Of a stretch of DNA of 64,000 bases, positions 26,332 to 35,111 are shown one piece after another (the stretch's first letter is position 1; every line of letters starts with the position of its first letter). The stretch covers positions 124,001 through 188,000 of the forward strand of contig NZ_JAFCKF010000005.1 in assembly GCF_018130545.1 (NCBI RefSeq), in the 5' to 3' direction. The position numbers were made by a program, and so were the translations under genes. The notes under the pieces were generated by a model, which ran no database searches, was not told where the DNA came from, and saw only the letters and a list, made by a program, of their open reading frames with translations. Origin of the DNA: Bradyrhizobium tropiciagri (GTDB lineage: Bacteria; Pseudomonadota; Alphaproteobacteria; Rhizobiales; Xanthobacteraceae).

Positions 26332-27222
26332 ATGAGCGACAGTCACACGCTGCGCGGCGACGGAATCGCCGCGATTATTCAGGCCCAGGGCGCCGAATTG
26401 TCGTCGCTGAGGAATGCCGAAGGTAGGGAACTGCTGTGGCAGGCCGGCCCGCAATGGCCGCGCCATGCACCTATCCTGTTCCCGATTGTCGGCCGGCTGA
26501 AGGACGACACGCTGCGCCACAACGGCAAGGCCTATCCGATGACGCAGCACGGCTTCGCGCGCGACCGTCGCTTTGCCTGGGTGGAGCAGGGGGAGCGATC
26601 CTGCAAGCTCGCGCTCACCGACGATGCGGAAACCCGCGCACGCTATCCCTTCGCATTCCGGCTCGAGGTCACCTACACGATTGATGGCGCCGATCTCGAG
26701 GTGGGCTTCGAGATCATCAACCCCGGTGACGAGATGCTGCCGGCTTCGCTCGGCGGTCATCCCGCATTCAATTGGCCGCTGGTGCCGGGGCTGCCGAAGG
26801 AGGCTTACACGCTGACCTTCGGCAAGACTGAACCCGCGCCGATCCGGCGGTTGAAGGATGGATTGATGCGCCGGCAGCCTGAACCCAATCCGGTCAAGGG
26901 CAGAACGCTTGCGCTGTCGGAGGAACTGTTCGATGACGACGCGATGATCTTCGATCAGGTCGCAAGTACATCGATCCTCTTCGCGGCGACACTAGGCCCG
27001 GCAGCAGCCACGCAAGGCGCGGCGATCGAAATATCCTGGCGCGGATTTCGCGAACTCGGCATCTGGTCGAAGCTCGGCGGCGCGCCGTTCCTGTGCATCG
27101 AGCCGTGGCACGGTTTTGCCAGTCCAGCGGAGTTCGATGGCGAATTCGCCGACAAGCCGGGCCTGATGCATGTCGCGCCGGGCGCACGTCAGTCGCTCGG
27201 CTACCGCATTCGCGTGAGCTGA
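26332..27222 (+). CDS. Aldose 1-epimerase family protein (LacX-like)
   Basis: 296 residues of a galactose-mutarotase-like beta-sandwich. It has AQGAELSSLRNAEGRELLWQ, FPIVGRL, a QHGFARDRRF motif with the catalytic His, ASLGGHPAFNWPL with the second His, and CIEPWHGFASP with the Glu. The family interconverts anomers of free sugars or sugar phosphates. It has its own promoter region after the hairpin; no sugar operon is adjacent. Confidence 0.88.
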   Translation: MSDSHTLRGDGIAAIIQAQGAELSSLRNAEGRELLWQAGPQWPRHAPILFPIVGRLKDDTLRHNGKAYPMTQHGFARDRRFAWVEQGERSCKLALTDDAETRARYPFAFRLEVTYTIDGADLEVGFEIINPGDEMLPASLGGHPAFNWPLVPGLPKEAYTLTFGKTEPAPIRRLKDGLMRRQPEPNPVKGRTLALSEELFDDDAMIFDQVASTSILFAATLGPAAATQGAAIEISWRGFRELGIWSKLGGAPFLCIEPWHGFASPAEFDGEFADKPGLMHVAPGARQSLGYRIRVS

Positions 27223-27248
27223 TCGACGATCAACTCAATGCTGCAACC

Positions 27249-27449
27249 TCAATGCGTGCGGCTGCCGAGCGCATTGGTGAGCGCGCCGACTGATGGCGGG
27301 TTCTCATGTGCCCAGGCCTCATGCGCGGCGAGATCACGATAGTGCTCGGCCATGCGCAGCAGCCGCTCGCGGATGCCGCTATCGTCCTCGCCCTTGGCCT
27401 GATCGGCGAGCTGCGCGGCGCGTTCGAGAAGCGTTTTCGGATCGATCAC
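27249..27449 (-). CDS. Small hypothetical protein
   Basis: About 66 residues from GTG 27449 (SD GGAG 8 bases upstream); a TTG 12 codons earlier has none. The sequence (IDPKTLLERAAQLADQAKG, then LLRMAEHYRDLAAHEAW) predicts two charged amphipathic helices and no membrane segment or signal. Similar short helical proteins are common in Bradyrhizobium and have no known function. It converges with the epimerase gene. Confidence 0.6.
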   Translation of the reverse strand: MIDPKTLLERAAQLADQAKGEDDSGIRERLLRMAEHYRDLAAHEAWAHENPPSVGALTNALGSRTH

Positions 27450-27670
27450 GACAGGGCTCCAAATCCGGTTTTGCCAAGCGGACAACGGTCAGAGCCAAGC
27501 ACAGTTCCTGCCGTGGTTTGATGACAGGGCGACGGCGGTCTCTACTTATCAGCTCGTTGGCGGGCACGAGCAGGCTGGTCAACAGGGTCAATGTTTGAAT
27601 ATGATCCCTTGCGGGCCTACGCACGGTGCATGACATTTGAAAATTCCTCGAAGTGCAGGGAGGAATATCC

Positions 27671-28132
27671 ATGTTTCGTAACCTCGTGATTGGCGCACTC
27701 GGCGCCGTGGCTGTCTTGTTCTCGACGACGGTATTCGCGCAAGGGACTGCGGCGGACGCCAGGGCCATGCTCGAAAGGACGGTTGCGGCGATCAAAGCCG
27801 ATAAGGCCAAGACGCTCGACCAGATCAACAAGGGCGAAAGCGGCTTCCTTGTGGGTGACCTCTATCCGTTCTGCTTCAATCTCAGCGACGGCATGATCGT
27901 CGCCATCGGCAATCCCAACGTCAAGCAGCTGCTGGGAGTGGACAGCAGGATGCTCAAGGACCCAACCGGCAAGGTATACGGCCCGGAGCTTTACGCCGCG
28001 GCAAAAGAAGGCCAGGTCAATGAGGTCGGCTACATGTCTCCCAAGGCCGGCGCGGACAAGACGTGGGTGCCGAAGGTCAGCTTCGTTACCGCGATCGCGG
28101 GCCTCGGATGCGGCGTCGGCTACTACAAATAG
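27671..28132 (+). CDS. Small periplasmic Cache-domain protein
   Basis: 153 residues. ATG 27671 has a near-perfect SD (GGGAGGA). A signal peptide (MFRNLVIGALGAVAVLFSTTVFA) precedes a single Cache-type sensory fold: ARAMLERTVAAIKADKAKTL, then GDLYPFCFNLSDGMIVAIG, and GYMSPKAGADKTWVPKVSFV. Cache domains bind small ligands, usually as the outer part of chemoreceptors or kinases; this one is free-standing and ends at the domain. It may be a soluble binding partner for a receptor (inference). Confidence 0.75.
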   Translation: MFRNLVIGALGAVAVLFSTTVFAQGTAADARAMLERTVAAIKADKAKTLDQINKGESGFLVGDLYPFCFNLSDGMIVAIGNPNVKQLLGVDSRMLKDPTGKVYGPELYAAAKEGQVNEVGYMSPKAGADKTWVPKVSFVTAIAGLGCGVGYYK

Positions 28133-28244
28133 TCCGACCAGACCAACCATCATATGGGCGCCGAACTCCAACGCCCAGACAATGCTATTGTCTCGCGCGA
28201 CCGGTCAGTTCCGATGCGCGGCTGCGCCTTGGTGAGTCCGGGCC

Positions 28245-28344
28245 TAAAGCGCGATGAGATTGGGTTGAATCGCCATCGCGCTTTAGCTCCTTGCTTGAGC
28301 ATGATCTTTCCGGAAAACCGCTTCGCGCTTTTCCGGATCATGCT
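28245..28344. repeat. Double-hairpin interspersed repeat, type B
   Basis: Two hairpins in tandem. TAAAGCGCGATG at 28245-28256 pairs with CATCGCGCTTTA at 28274-28285. AGCATGATC at 28298-28306 pairs with GATCATGCT at 28336-28344, with inner CCGGAAAA and TTTTCCGG. This combination is familiar to me as a common Bradyrhizobium intergenic element. It ends exactly at the stop of the SDR gene and could act as its terminator. Confidence 0.75.
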
Positions 28345-29079
28345 TCAGTTGAACGCCATGCCACCGCTCATCGCGATGGTTTGTCCGGTCATGTAGGGAT
28401 TGTTGACCAGGAGCATCACAGCCTGCGCGACCTCCTCCGCTGTGCCGAAACGGCCGACCGGGATCCGACTGACGAGGCCGTTCTGTCCCTTCATCATGTC
28501 GGTCTCGATCAGCGACGGTGCCACCGCGTTGACCGTGATGCCTTCCTTGACCAGCCGTGCCGCATAGCCGCGGGTCATGCCTTCCATCGCCGCCTTTGAC
28601 GCATTGTAGTGCGGACCGATCGAGCCGGCGCCGCGCGCAGCACCCGAGGAGATGTTGACGATGCGGCCCCATGTCCGGGTGCGCATCATCGGCAGCACCG
28701 CCTGCGTGCAGAGAAACGCCGATTTGAGATTGACCGCGATCGTGCGGTCGAAATCCTCTTCGGTGAGGTCGTCGACACCTTTGACGATCGCAATGCCGGC
28801 ATTGTTGACGAGGATGTCGACCGGTCCGAGCTCGGACCTGGCGCGCTCGACCAGGGTCGTGACGGCCGCCGCTTCCGAGACGTCGGCGGCGACAGCAACC
28901 GCACGGCCGCCGGCGGCAATGATGCCCTTCGCCAGCGTCTCCGCCTCGGCCGCGCGTTCGCGGTAATTGATGGCGACGGCCGCGCCGGCGTCCGCCAGCA
29001 TCTTGACAATTGCAGCACCGATGCCGCGCGATCCGCCGGTCACCAGCGCCACATGTCCGTGCAGACTGTTGGTTGTCAT
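28345..29079 (-). CDS. SDR-family oxidoreductase, FabG-like
   Basis: 244 residues of a classical short-chain dehydrogenase: cofactor loop GGSRGIGAAIV (about 14-24), NNAG, then NISSGAARG with the catalytic Ser, and YNASK with the catalytic Tyr and Lys. The C-terminal SGGMAFN follows the usual G-G-x-x pattern. ATG 29079 has a strong SD (AGGAGGA). It probably reduces a 3-oxoacyl or small keto substrate with NADPH. It stands alone, divergent from the DUF3830 gene. Confidence 0.88.
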   Translation of the reverse strand: MTTNSLHGHVALVTGGSRGIGAAIVKMLADAGAAVAINYRERAAEAETLAKGIIAAGGRAVAVAADVSEAAAVTTLVERARSELGPVDILVNNAGIAIVKGVDDLTEEDFDRTIAVNLKSAFLCTQAVLPMMRTRTWGRIVNISSGAARGAGSIGPHYNASKAAMEGMTRGYAARLVKEGITVNAVAPSLIETDMMKGQNGLVSRIPVGRFGTAEEVAQAVMLLVNNPYMTGQTIAMSGGMAFN

Positions 29080-29277
29080 CGGTCGTCCTCCTGTGCGAGT
29101 GCGGTCAGGTTGACAAAGCGGGCGGCGGGGTGCAACGCAACCCTGCTCAAACCTGCGTTGCGGCAGCCGGCCTTGCGGCGAAAAACCGGCATTTTGGGCT
29201 GGAATCGGCCTTGCGTCCGGCGCGGGCCGGCGGCAATGGTTGGGGCATCACTTCTTCCAGCTATCCACGAGAGTCCG

Positions 29278-29691
29278 ATGAGCAAACTGATTGTCCGCGC
29301 CGGCGATTTCACCTTTGACGCCCGTTTCGAGGAACAGCTCGCGCCGAAGACGGTCGCCGCCTTCCGCAAGGCGATGCCGTTCGAGAGCCAGGCGATCCAT
29401 GTGCGCTGGAGCGGCGAGGGCGTCTGGATGCCGCTCGGCGATCTCGATTTCGGCGTCTCCTACGAGAACCACACCAGCTATCCGGCGCCGGGCCAGATCA
29501 TCCTCTATCCCGGCGGCATCAGCGAGACCGAGATCCTGCTCGCCTATGGCGGCGTGCATTTCGCCAGCAAGATGGGCCAGCTCGCCGGCAATCATTTCAT
29601 CACCTTGACCTCGGGGCTGGAGAACCTCACCGCCTTCGGCAAGACCGTGCTGTGGAAGGGCGCGCAGAACATCCGCTTCGAGGAAATCTGA
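29278..29691 (+). CDS. DUF3830 family protein
   Basis: 137 residues from ATG 29278. AFRKAMPFESQAIHVRWSGEGVWMPLGD, then PAPGQIILYPGGISETEILLAYGGVHFAS, is the cyclophilin-like DUF3830 fold. Members of this family usually accompany hydrolases and transporters for nitrogen heterocycles or ureides, but their biochemical role is not established. Its stop is separated by one base from the GTG of the PuuE-like gene, so the two are translationally coupled. Confidence 0.8.
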   Translation: MSKLIVRAGDFTFDARFEEQLAPKTVAAFRKAMPFESQAIHVRWSGEGVWMPLGDLDFGVSYENHTSYPAPGQIILYPGGISETEILLAYGGVHFASKMGQLAGNHFITLTSGLENLTAFGKTVLWKGAQNIRFEEI

Positions 29692-29692
29692 T

Positions 29693-30631
29693 GTGATCGA
29701 GGCCCGTTATCCGCGCGATCTCCGCGGCTACGGCCGCAATCCGCCCGATCCGAAATGGCCCGATGCCGCGCGCGTCGCGGTGCAGTTCGTGGTCAATTTC
29801 GAGGAGGGCGGCGAGAACAACATCCTGCACGGCGATCGCGCCTCGGAAGCGTTCCTGTCTGACGTGCTGGGTGCGCAGCCCTGGGTCGGCCAGCGTCACG
29901 CCAATATCGAGACGATGTTCGAATATGGCTCGCGCGCCGGCTTCTGGCGGCTGTGGCGGATGTTCACCGAGCGGAAGCTGCCGACCACCGTGTTCGGCGT
30001 CGCGATGGCGCTGAAGCGCAATCCGGATGTCGTCGCCGCGATGCAGGAGGCGGGTTGGGACATCGCCAGCCACAGCCTGCGCTGGGTCGAGCACAAGGAT
30101 ATGTCGGAGGACGAGGAGCGCGCGGAGATCGCGCGCGCGATTGCCGTGCACACGGAAGCGACCGGCGCGCGGCCCCTCGGCTGGTACACCGGCCGCTCCT
30201 CGATCAACACGCTGCGGCTTCTGATGGAGGCCGGCGGCCTGCGCTATCTCTGCGATTCCTATGCCGACGACCTGCCGTACTGGATCAAGTCTGCCGGCAC
30301 CGAGCCGCATCTCGTGATCCCCTACACGCTCGATGCCAACGACATGCGCTTCGTCAATCCGCAGGGCTTTGGCGGCGGCGACGAGTTCTACACCTATCTG
30401 AAGGACAGTTTCGACGTGCTCTATGCCGAGGGCGCGACGTCACCCAAGATGATGTCGGTCGGCCTGCATTGCCGCGTCGTCGGCCGCCCCGGCCGCGCCG
30501 CCGCGCTGATGCGCTTCCTCGACTACATCCTGAAGCACGAGCACGTCTGGGTGCCGACCCGGCTTCAAATCGCCGAGCATTGGCACGCCAACCTGAAGCA
30601 TCTGGCTGCGGACGCGTTCGAGATCGGGTAA
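29693..30631 (+). CDS. puuE: PuuE-like allantoinase / polysaccharide deacetylase family
   Basis: 312 residues of the NodB-homology carbohydrate esterase 4 fold in its PuuE form: NFEEGGENNILHGDRASE near residue 36, DIASHSLRWVEH, WYTGRSSINTLRLLMEAGGLRY and YCxxDSYADDLPYW-type sequence. PuuE proteins hydrolyse allantoin to allantoate without the metal centre of classical allantoinase. GTG start at 29693 with GAGGAAA upstream. The nearby allantoate amidohydrolase-like gene supports a ureide role. A related formamidase or deacetylase activity cannot be excluded. Confidence 0.8.
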   Translation: MIEARYPRDLRGYGRNPPDPKWPDAARVAVQFVVNFEEGGENNILHGDRASEAFLSDVLGAQPWVGQRHANIETMFEYGSRAGFWRLWRMFTERKLPTTVFGVAMALKRNPDVVAAMQEAGWDIASHSLRWVEHKDMSEDEERAEIARAIAVHTEATGARPLGWYTGRSSINTLRLLMEAGGLRYLCDSYADDLPYWIKSAGTEPHLVIPYTLDANDMRFVNPQGFGGGDEFYTYLKDSFDVLYAEGATSPKMMSVGLHCRVVGRPGRAAALMRFLDYILKHEHVWVPTRLQIAEHWHANLKHLAADAFEIG

Positions 30632-30659
30632 CGCGGTTTCGCGTGCGAGGCTCTTTGTT

Positions 30660-30803
30660 ACCTCGCCCCGCGTGCGGGGAGAGGTCGGATCGCATGAAAT
30701 GCGATCCGGGTGAGGGGGAGCCTCCGCGAACGAAGCTATCACCGTGTACGCGGAGACGGCCCCCTCACCCCAACCCTCTCCCCGTAAGAACGGGGCGAGG
30801 GAG
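30660..30803. repeat. Nested palindromic element, type C, copy 1
   Basis: CCTCGCCCCG at 30661-30670 matches CGGGGCGAGG at 30791-30800 in inverse, and CGGGGAGAGG at 30675-30684 matches CCTCTCCCCG at 30775-30784. An inner hairpin pairs GGATCGCAT with ATGCGATCC (30687-30707), and a further GTGAGGGGGA/CCCCCTCAC pair follows. The whole 144 bases can fold into a branched structure. A diverged copy is at 56163-56359. It separates the convergent PuuE and ABC ATPase genes. Confidence 0.85.
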
Positions 30804-30844
30804 CGCAGCGCTGTCGGGGCTGCTGTTCGACGCGGCTGCTCGCC

Positions 30845-32377
30845 TCAATGCCCGGCCATGTGCCGGCCGATCTCGGTGAGGTCGGCCTCGCTGGCGCGGG
30901 CCTCGTGGACGAAGGCGCCGTGGAACATCACGATCAGCCGATCCGACAGCTCCAGCAACTCGTCGAGGTCTTCGCTGACCAGGAGCACCGCCGCGCCGCG
31001 GTTGCGGGCGGCCATGATCTCGGCGTGGATCTGCGCCACTGCCGCGAAGTCGAGCCCGAAGCACGGGTTGGCGGCGATCAGCACCTCGACATCGCCCGAG
31101 AGCTCGCGCGCCAGCACCGCGCGCTGTACGTTGCCGCCCGATAGCGCCGCGATCGGCGTCTCCGGCGTGCGGGTCTTGATCTTGTAGCGGTTGATCTTGC
31201 GCTCGGCGTCGTCGCGGAACGCTGAACGATTGAGCCACCAGCCGCCGCGCGCGAACGGAGCGCGGTCGAATTCGCGGAACGCGATGTTGTCGGCAACGCT
31301 CATGCCGCCGACGCAGGCATTCTTCAGCGGCTCTTCCGGCAGCAGCGACATCCTGTGGCGGCGCATCTCCTCGCGGCTCGCCGCATACGCTTCGCCCTGG
31401 ACGCGGATCACGCCGCTCTCGGCCTCGCGCTGACCGGCCAGCACTTCGACCAGCTGCCGCTGGCCGTTGCCGGAGACGCCGGCGATGCCGACGATCTCGC
31501 CGCTCTTCACGGTCAGCGACACGCCGTGCACGGCAATCGCGCCGGCATCGTCGAGCGCGGTGAGCTTGTCGAGCTCGAGCCGCGCAGCGCCGGTCTCGCC
31601 GGTGCGCGGCGGCTGCACTGTCAGCTGCTCGGCGCCGATCATGGTGCGCGCCATCTCGTCCGGTGTCAGGTCGGCAACCCGGCCGGTGCCGGCGAGCTTA
31701 CCGCGGCGCAGGATCGTGACGTCGTCGGCAAACGCCATCACCTCGCGGAACTTGTGCGTGATCATCAGGATGGTGAGCTCGCCCGCGACCACCATGGCGC
31801 GCAGCATGCCGAGCACCTCGTCGGCTTCGCCCGGCGTCAGCACCGACGTCGGCTCGTCGAGGATCAGGAAGCGGCGCTTCAGATAGAGCTGCTTGAGGAT
31901 CTCGCACTTCTGCCGTTCACCGGCCGAGATGTCGGAGACCTTCGCGTCGAGCGGCACCTTGAACGGCATCCGCGAAAGGAAAGCCTCCAGCTCCTTCTTC
32001 TCCTTGCGCCAGTCGACCACGGCCGGCACGTCGTCGCGTGCCAGCACGAGGTTCTCGGCGACCGTCATCGCCGGCACGAGCGTAAAGTGCTGGTAGACCA
32101 TGCCGAGCCCGAGCGCATGCGCATTCTTGGGGTTGGCGATGCTCTGCTGGCGGCCGCCGACGATGATGTCGCCTTCGGTGGCGTGGTAGTAGCCCATGAT
32201 ACACTTCACGAGCGTGCTCTTGCCGGCGCCGTTCTCGCCGAGCAGCGCGTGGAACGAGCCGGGGCGCACCTTGAGCTCGACATTGTCGAGTGCGAGGAAG
32301 TCGCCGAACCGCATCGTCACGGCGATGGCATCGACGCCGAACGCGCCTGACGGGGCGGGCGGTTCGCCGATGATCAC
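30845..32377 (-). CDS. ABC transporter ATP-binding protein, BMP/nucleoside type, two ATPase domains
   Basis: 510 residues from GTG 32377. The first domain has GENGAGKST (47-55), [12 protein letters not shown] as signature and [10 protein letters not shown]. The second is the usual degenerate copy ([35 protein letters not shown]). This fused RbsA/NupO-like ATPase energises purine-nucleoside and BMP-type importers. Its start overlaps the cysteine hydrolase stop by 4 bases (GTGA). It is the last gene of the five-gene minus-strand operon. Confidence 0.92.
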   Translation of the reverse strand: MIIGEPPAPSGAFGVDAIAVTMRFGDFLALDNVELKVRPGSFHALLGENGAGKSTLVKCIMGYYHATEGDIIVGGRQQSIANPKNAHALGLGMVYQHFTLVPAMTVAENLVLARDDVPAVVDWRKEKKELEAFLSRMPFKVPLDAKVSDISAGERQKCEILKQLYLKRRFLILDEPTSVLTPGEADEVLGMLRAMVVAGELTILMITHKFREVMAFADDVTILRRGKLAGTGRVADLTPDEMARTMIGAEQLTVQPPRTGETGAARLELDKLTALDDAGAIAVHGVSLTVKSGEIVGIAGVSGNGQRQLVEVLAGQREAESGVIRVQGEAYAASREEMRRHRMSLLPEEPLKNACVGGMSVADNIAFREFDRAPFARGGWWLNRSAFRDDAERKINRYKIKTRTPETPIAALSGGNVQRAVLARELSGDVEVLIAANPCFGLDFAAVAQIHAEIMAARNRGAAVLLVSEDLDELLELSDRLIVMFHGAFVHEARASEADLTEIGRHMAGH

Positions 32378-33057
32378 GACAGCGCCCCGATCAGGTCGGC
32401 GGATTTGGTCACCGCGCCGAACACGCCGCCCTGCATCTTGATCATCTTCAGCGCATGGTCGTGGTTGCTCCGGTCGGTCGCGCCGCAGCAATCCTCGACC
32501 AGCACGCATTCGAAGCCGCGATCGTTGGCCTCGCGCATCGTGGTGTGGACGCACACGTCGGTAGTTATGCCGGTCAGCACGATGTTCTCGATGCCGCGCA
32601 ATCGCAACATCAACTCGAGATCAGTGGCGCAGAACGAGCCTTTTCCGGGCTTGTCGATGATGGGTTCGCCGGGCAGCGGTGCGAGGTCGGGAATGATGTC
32701 CCAGCCCGGCTCGCCGCGCACCAGGATGCGGCCGCAGGGGCCGGGATCGCCGATGCCGGCGCCGATCTGCCGCGAGCGCCAGCGCTTGTTGGCGGGCAGG
32801 TCGGCCAGGTCAGGCCGGTGGCCTTCGCGGGTGTGGATGATGTGAAAGCCCTGCGCGCGCATCACCGCGAGCAGCTTCTTGATCGGCTCGATCGGCGCTC
32901 GTGTCAGCGAAAGATCATAGCCCATCTTGTCGACATAACCGCCGACGCCGCAGAAATCGGTCTGCATGTCGATGATGATGAGCGCGGTGTTCTCCGGGCG
33001 CAGATCGCCATTGTAGGGCCAGGCATAGGGCTCGGACTTGATGAAGCGCTCGGGCAT
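32374..33057 (-). CDS. biuH: Cysteine hydrolase, biuret amidohydrolase-like
   Basis: 227 residues of the isochorismatase-like cysteine hydrolases. The triad is Asp30 ([11 protein letters not shown]), Lys136 ([10 protein letters not shown]) and Cys169 (GITTDVCV), with a cis-peptide region before the Cys. The N-terminal [18 protein letters not shown] and the [19 protein letters not shown] segment agree closely with my recollection of Rhizobium biuret hydrolase, whose triad falls at the same spacing. The expected reaction is biuret plus water to allophanate and ammonia. A related ureide or carbamate substrate remains possible. It sits between the permease and ATPase genes of the BMP importer. 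Confidence 0.8.
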   Translation of the reverse strand: MPERFIKSEPYAWPYNGDLRPENTALIIIDMQTDFCGVGGYVDKMGYDLSLTRAPIEPIKKLLAVMRAQGFHIIHTREGHRPDLADLPANKRWRSRQIGAGIGDPGPCGRILVRGEPGWDIIPDLAPLPGEPIIDKPGKGSFCATDLELMLRLRGIENIVLTGITTDVCVHTTMREANDRGFECVLVEDCCGATDRSNHDHALKMIKMQGGVFGAVTKSADLIGALS

Positions 33058-33073
33058 GTTGAACTCGCTAGGT

Positions 33074-34000
33074 CTATCGGGTGATGGACAATTCGGCCGG
33101 CGCGCCGGTCAACGTGCGCTTCGGCGAGCAGGTGATGATCATGATCGCCAGCGTCAGGATGTACGGCGCGGCATTGAACAGATGATAGCCGGAGGTGATG
33201 CCGACCGATTGCAGCGCCGGCCCGAGCGCGGCGGCGCCGCCGAACGCGAGCGAGGCCCACAGGCACAGCATCGGGTCCCAGCGCGCGAAGATGACGAGCG
33301 CCACCGCGGTGATGCCTTGTCCCGAGGATAGGCCTTCGTTCCAGCTGCCGGGATAGAACAGCGACAGGAACGAGCCGCCGATGCCGGCGAGGAAGCCGCC
33401 GACCATGGTGGCGCGCAATCTAATTAGCAGCACGGAATGGCCCATCGCGCGCGCCGCGTCGGCGCTTTCGCCGGCGGTTCGGATCAACAGGCCCCAGCGC
33501 GTGGTCCTGAACGCCCAATACAGCAGCGGCGCGATCGCGACGCCGATCAGGAACAGCACGTTGATGCGCAGCGCCGCGCGCAGCTGCGGGATGTCGCTCC
33601 ACCAGCCGAAATCGATCGCCGGCAGCCGTGCCGCCGTCGGCTCGATCAGCGGCTTGCCGAGGAAGAACGCCAAACCAGTTCCGAGCAGCATCAGCGCGAT
33701 GCCGACCGCGATGTCGTTGACCCGTGGCAGCGAGCAGATCCCGGCATGCAGCGCGCCGAACAGGGCGCCGGTGATCCCTGCCGCGAGCACGCCGAGCCAT
33801 GGCGAGCCCGAGAGATAGGAGATGCCGTAGGCGCTCATCGCGCCCATCACCAGCGTACCCTCGAGGCCGAGATTGATGCGGCCAGATCGCTCGGTGATGC
33901 ATTCGCCGAGGCTGACGAACAAGAACGGCGTCGAGACGCGGATGGCGCCGCCGAACACCGCGAGCGGAACGGTCCAGAGCCCGAGCGATGCATCGGCCAT
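33074..34000 (-). CDS. ABC transporter permease, BMP/nucleoside type (second)
   Basis: 308 residues with about 8-9 membrane segments. The BPD_transp_2 hallmarks are [23 protein letters not shown] near the N-terminus and GEnGMAARAMG-like [16 protein letters not shown] in the cytoplasmic loop. One base separates its start from the preceding permease stop. It pairs with that protein to form the inner-membrane channel. Confidence 0.92.
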   Translation of the reverse strand: MADASLGLWTVPLAVFGGAIRVSTPFLFVSLGECITERSGRINLGLEGTLVMGAMSAYGISYLSGSPWLGVLAAGITGALFGALHAGICSLPRVNDIAVGIALMLLGTGLAFFLGKPLIEPTAARLPAIDFGWWSDIPQLRAALRINVLFLIGVAIAPLLYWAFRTTRWGLLIRTAGESADAARAMGHSVLLIRLRATMVGGFLAGIGGSFLSLFYPGSWNEGLSSGQGITAVALVIFARWDPMLCLWASLAFGGAAALGPALQSVGITSGYHLFNAAPYILTLAIMIITCSPKRTLTGAPAELSITR

Positions 34001-34001
34001 G

Positions 34002-35111
34002 TCAGGACTTTCCCTTCAGGAATCCGATCCGCCCATAGAGCGCATCGCTTGCCAGCACGAACACGAAGATGATGCCTTGCAGCACCAGCACCGAGGCATC
34101 GGGCAGGCCGAGCCGCCGCTGCAACAGGCCGCCGGAGGCCGAAATGCCGCCGAGCAGGATCGCGACCGGAATGATCGCCAGCGGATTCTGCCGCGCCAGG
34201 AATGCAACCAGGATGCCGGTGAAGCCGTAGCCCGCGGCGAGGTTGGCATTGGTGCGGCCCTGCACGGCCGCGACCTCGATCATGCCGGCGAGCCCGGCGC
34301 AGCTGCCGGCAAGGAAACAGACGGTCATGATCAGCTTGCCGACCGAAAGCCCGACGATCTTGGCGGCGCGGATGTTGCCGCCGGCAACGCGTGCGGCGAA
34401 GCCGAAGGTGGTGTGATAGACCAGAATGTAGGCGGCCACCGCCGCGACCAGGCCGAACACCAGGCCCCAATGCACGTCGGTGCCGGGAATGCTGCCGATC
34501 ATGTTGGCGGCGCCGATCTCGCGCGTCGACGGCTTGTTGAGGCTGGCCGGATCTCGCATCGGCCCCTCGACCAGATGGTTGAGGATCGCAAGCGCGATAT
34601 AGACCAGCAGCAGGCTCGAGATCGTCTCGTTGACCCCGCGATACTGGCGCAGGCCACCGGACAGCGCGATCCAGAGACCGCCGCCGATCATGCCGGCGAT
34701 CACCATCGCGGTTTGCACGACGATCGGCGCGGCGCCCTGCAAGGCCAGCGCCGCTGAGGTCGCCGACAGCGCGCCGATCAGAAGCGCGCCTTCGCCGCCG
34801 ATGATCACCATGCCGAGCTGCGCCGGCAGCGCCGTGCACAGCGCGGTCAGGATCAAGGGCGCGGCGCGGGTCAGCGTGTTCTGCCAGGAGAACCAGGTGC
34901 CGAACGCGCCGTAATACATGTAGAAATAGAGGTCGAGCGGGTTCTTGCCGTAGAGCGCAATGAAGCCGCCGAACACTGCGAGCGCGCCGATCAGCGCCGC
35001 GCCCGGGATCAGGATGTATTCGATGCTCGCGCCATAGCGCTGGAGGAATCCGGGATCGGCGGCCGGAGCAACGCCGGCCGCCTCCACCGATTCCGCCGTC
35101 TCGGTCGTCAC
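34002..35111 (-). CDS. ABC transporter permease, BMP/nucleoside type (first)
   Basis: 369 residues with about 9-10 membrane segments. PLILTALCTALPAQLGMVIIGGEGALLIG is the BPD_transp_2 entry motif, and VAGGNIRAAKIVGLSVGKL the ATPase-contact loop. The protein starts with a soluble stretch of 30 residues. Its ATG overlaps the binding protein's stop by 4 bases. Confidence 0.92.
   Translation of the reverse strand: MTTETAESVEAAGVAPAADPGFLQRYGASIEYILIPGAALIGALAVFGGFIALYGKNPLDLYFYMYYGAFGTWFSWQNTLTRAAPLILTALCTALPAQLGMVIIGGEGALLIGALSATSAALALQGAAPIVVQTAMVIAGMIGGGLWIALSGGLRQYRGVNETISSLLLVYIALAILNHLVEGPMRDPASLNKPSTREIGAANMIGSIPGTDVHWGLVFGLVAAVAAYILVYHTTFGFAARVAGGNIRAAKIVGLSVGKLIMTVCFLAGSCAGLAGMIEVAAVQGRTNANLAAGYGFTGILVAFLARQNPLAIIPVAILLGGISASGGLLQRRLGLPDASVLVLQGIIFVFVLASDALYGRIGFLKGKS

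Noticed and set aside
30660-30803. CRISPR-like repeat array
   Set aside because: The repeated units are inverted and nested, not regularly spaced direct repeats with spacers.
30845-32377. Inactive second ATPase domain as an anomaly
   Set aside because: Degenerate Walker motifs in the second half are normal for RbsA/NupO-type fused ATPases.
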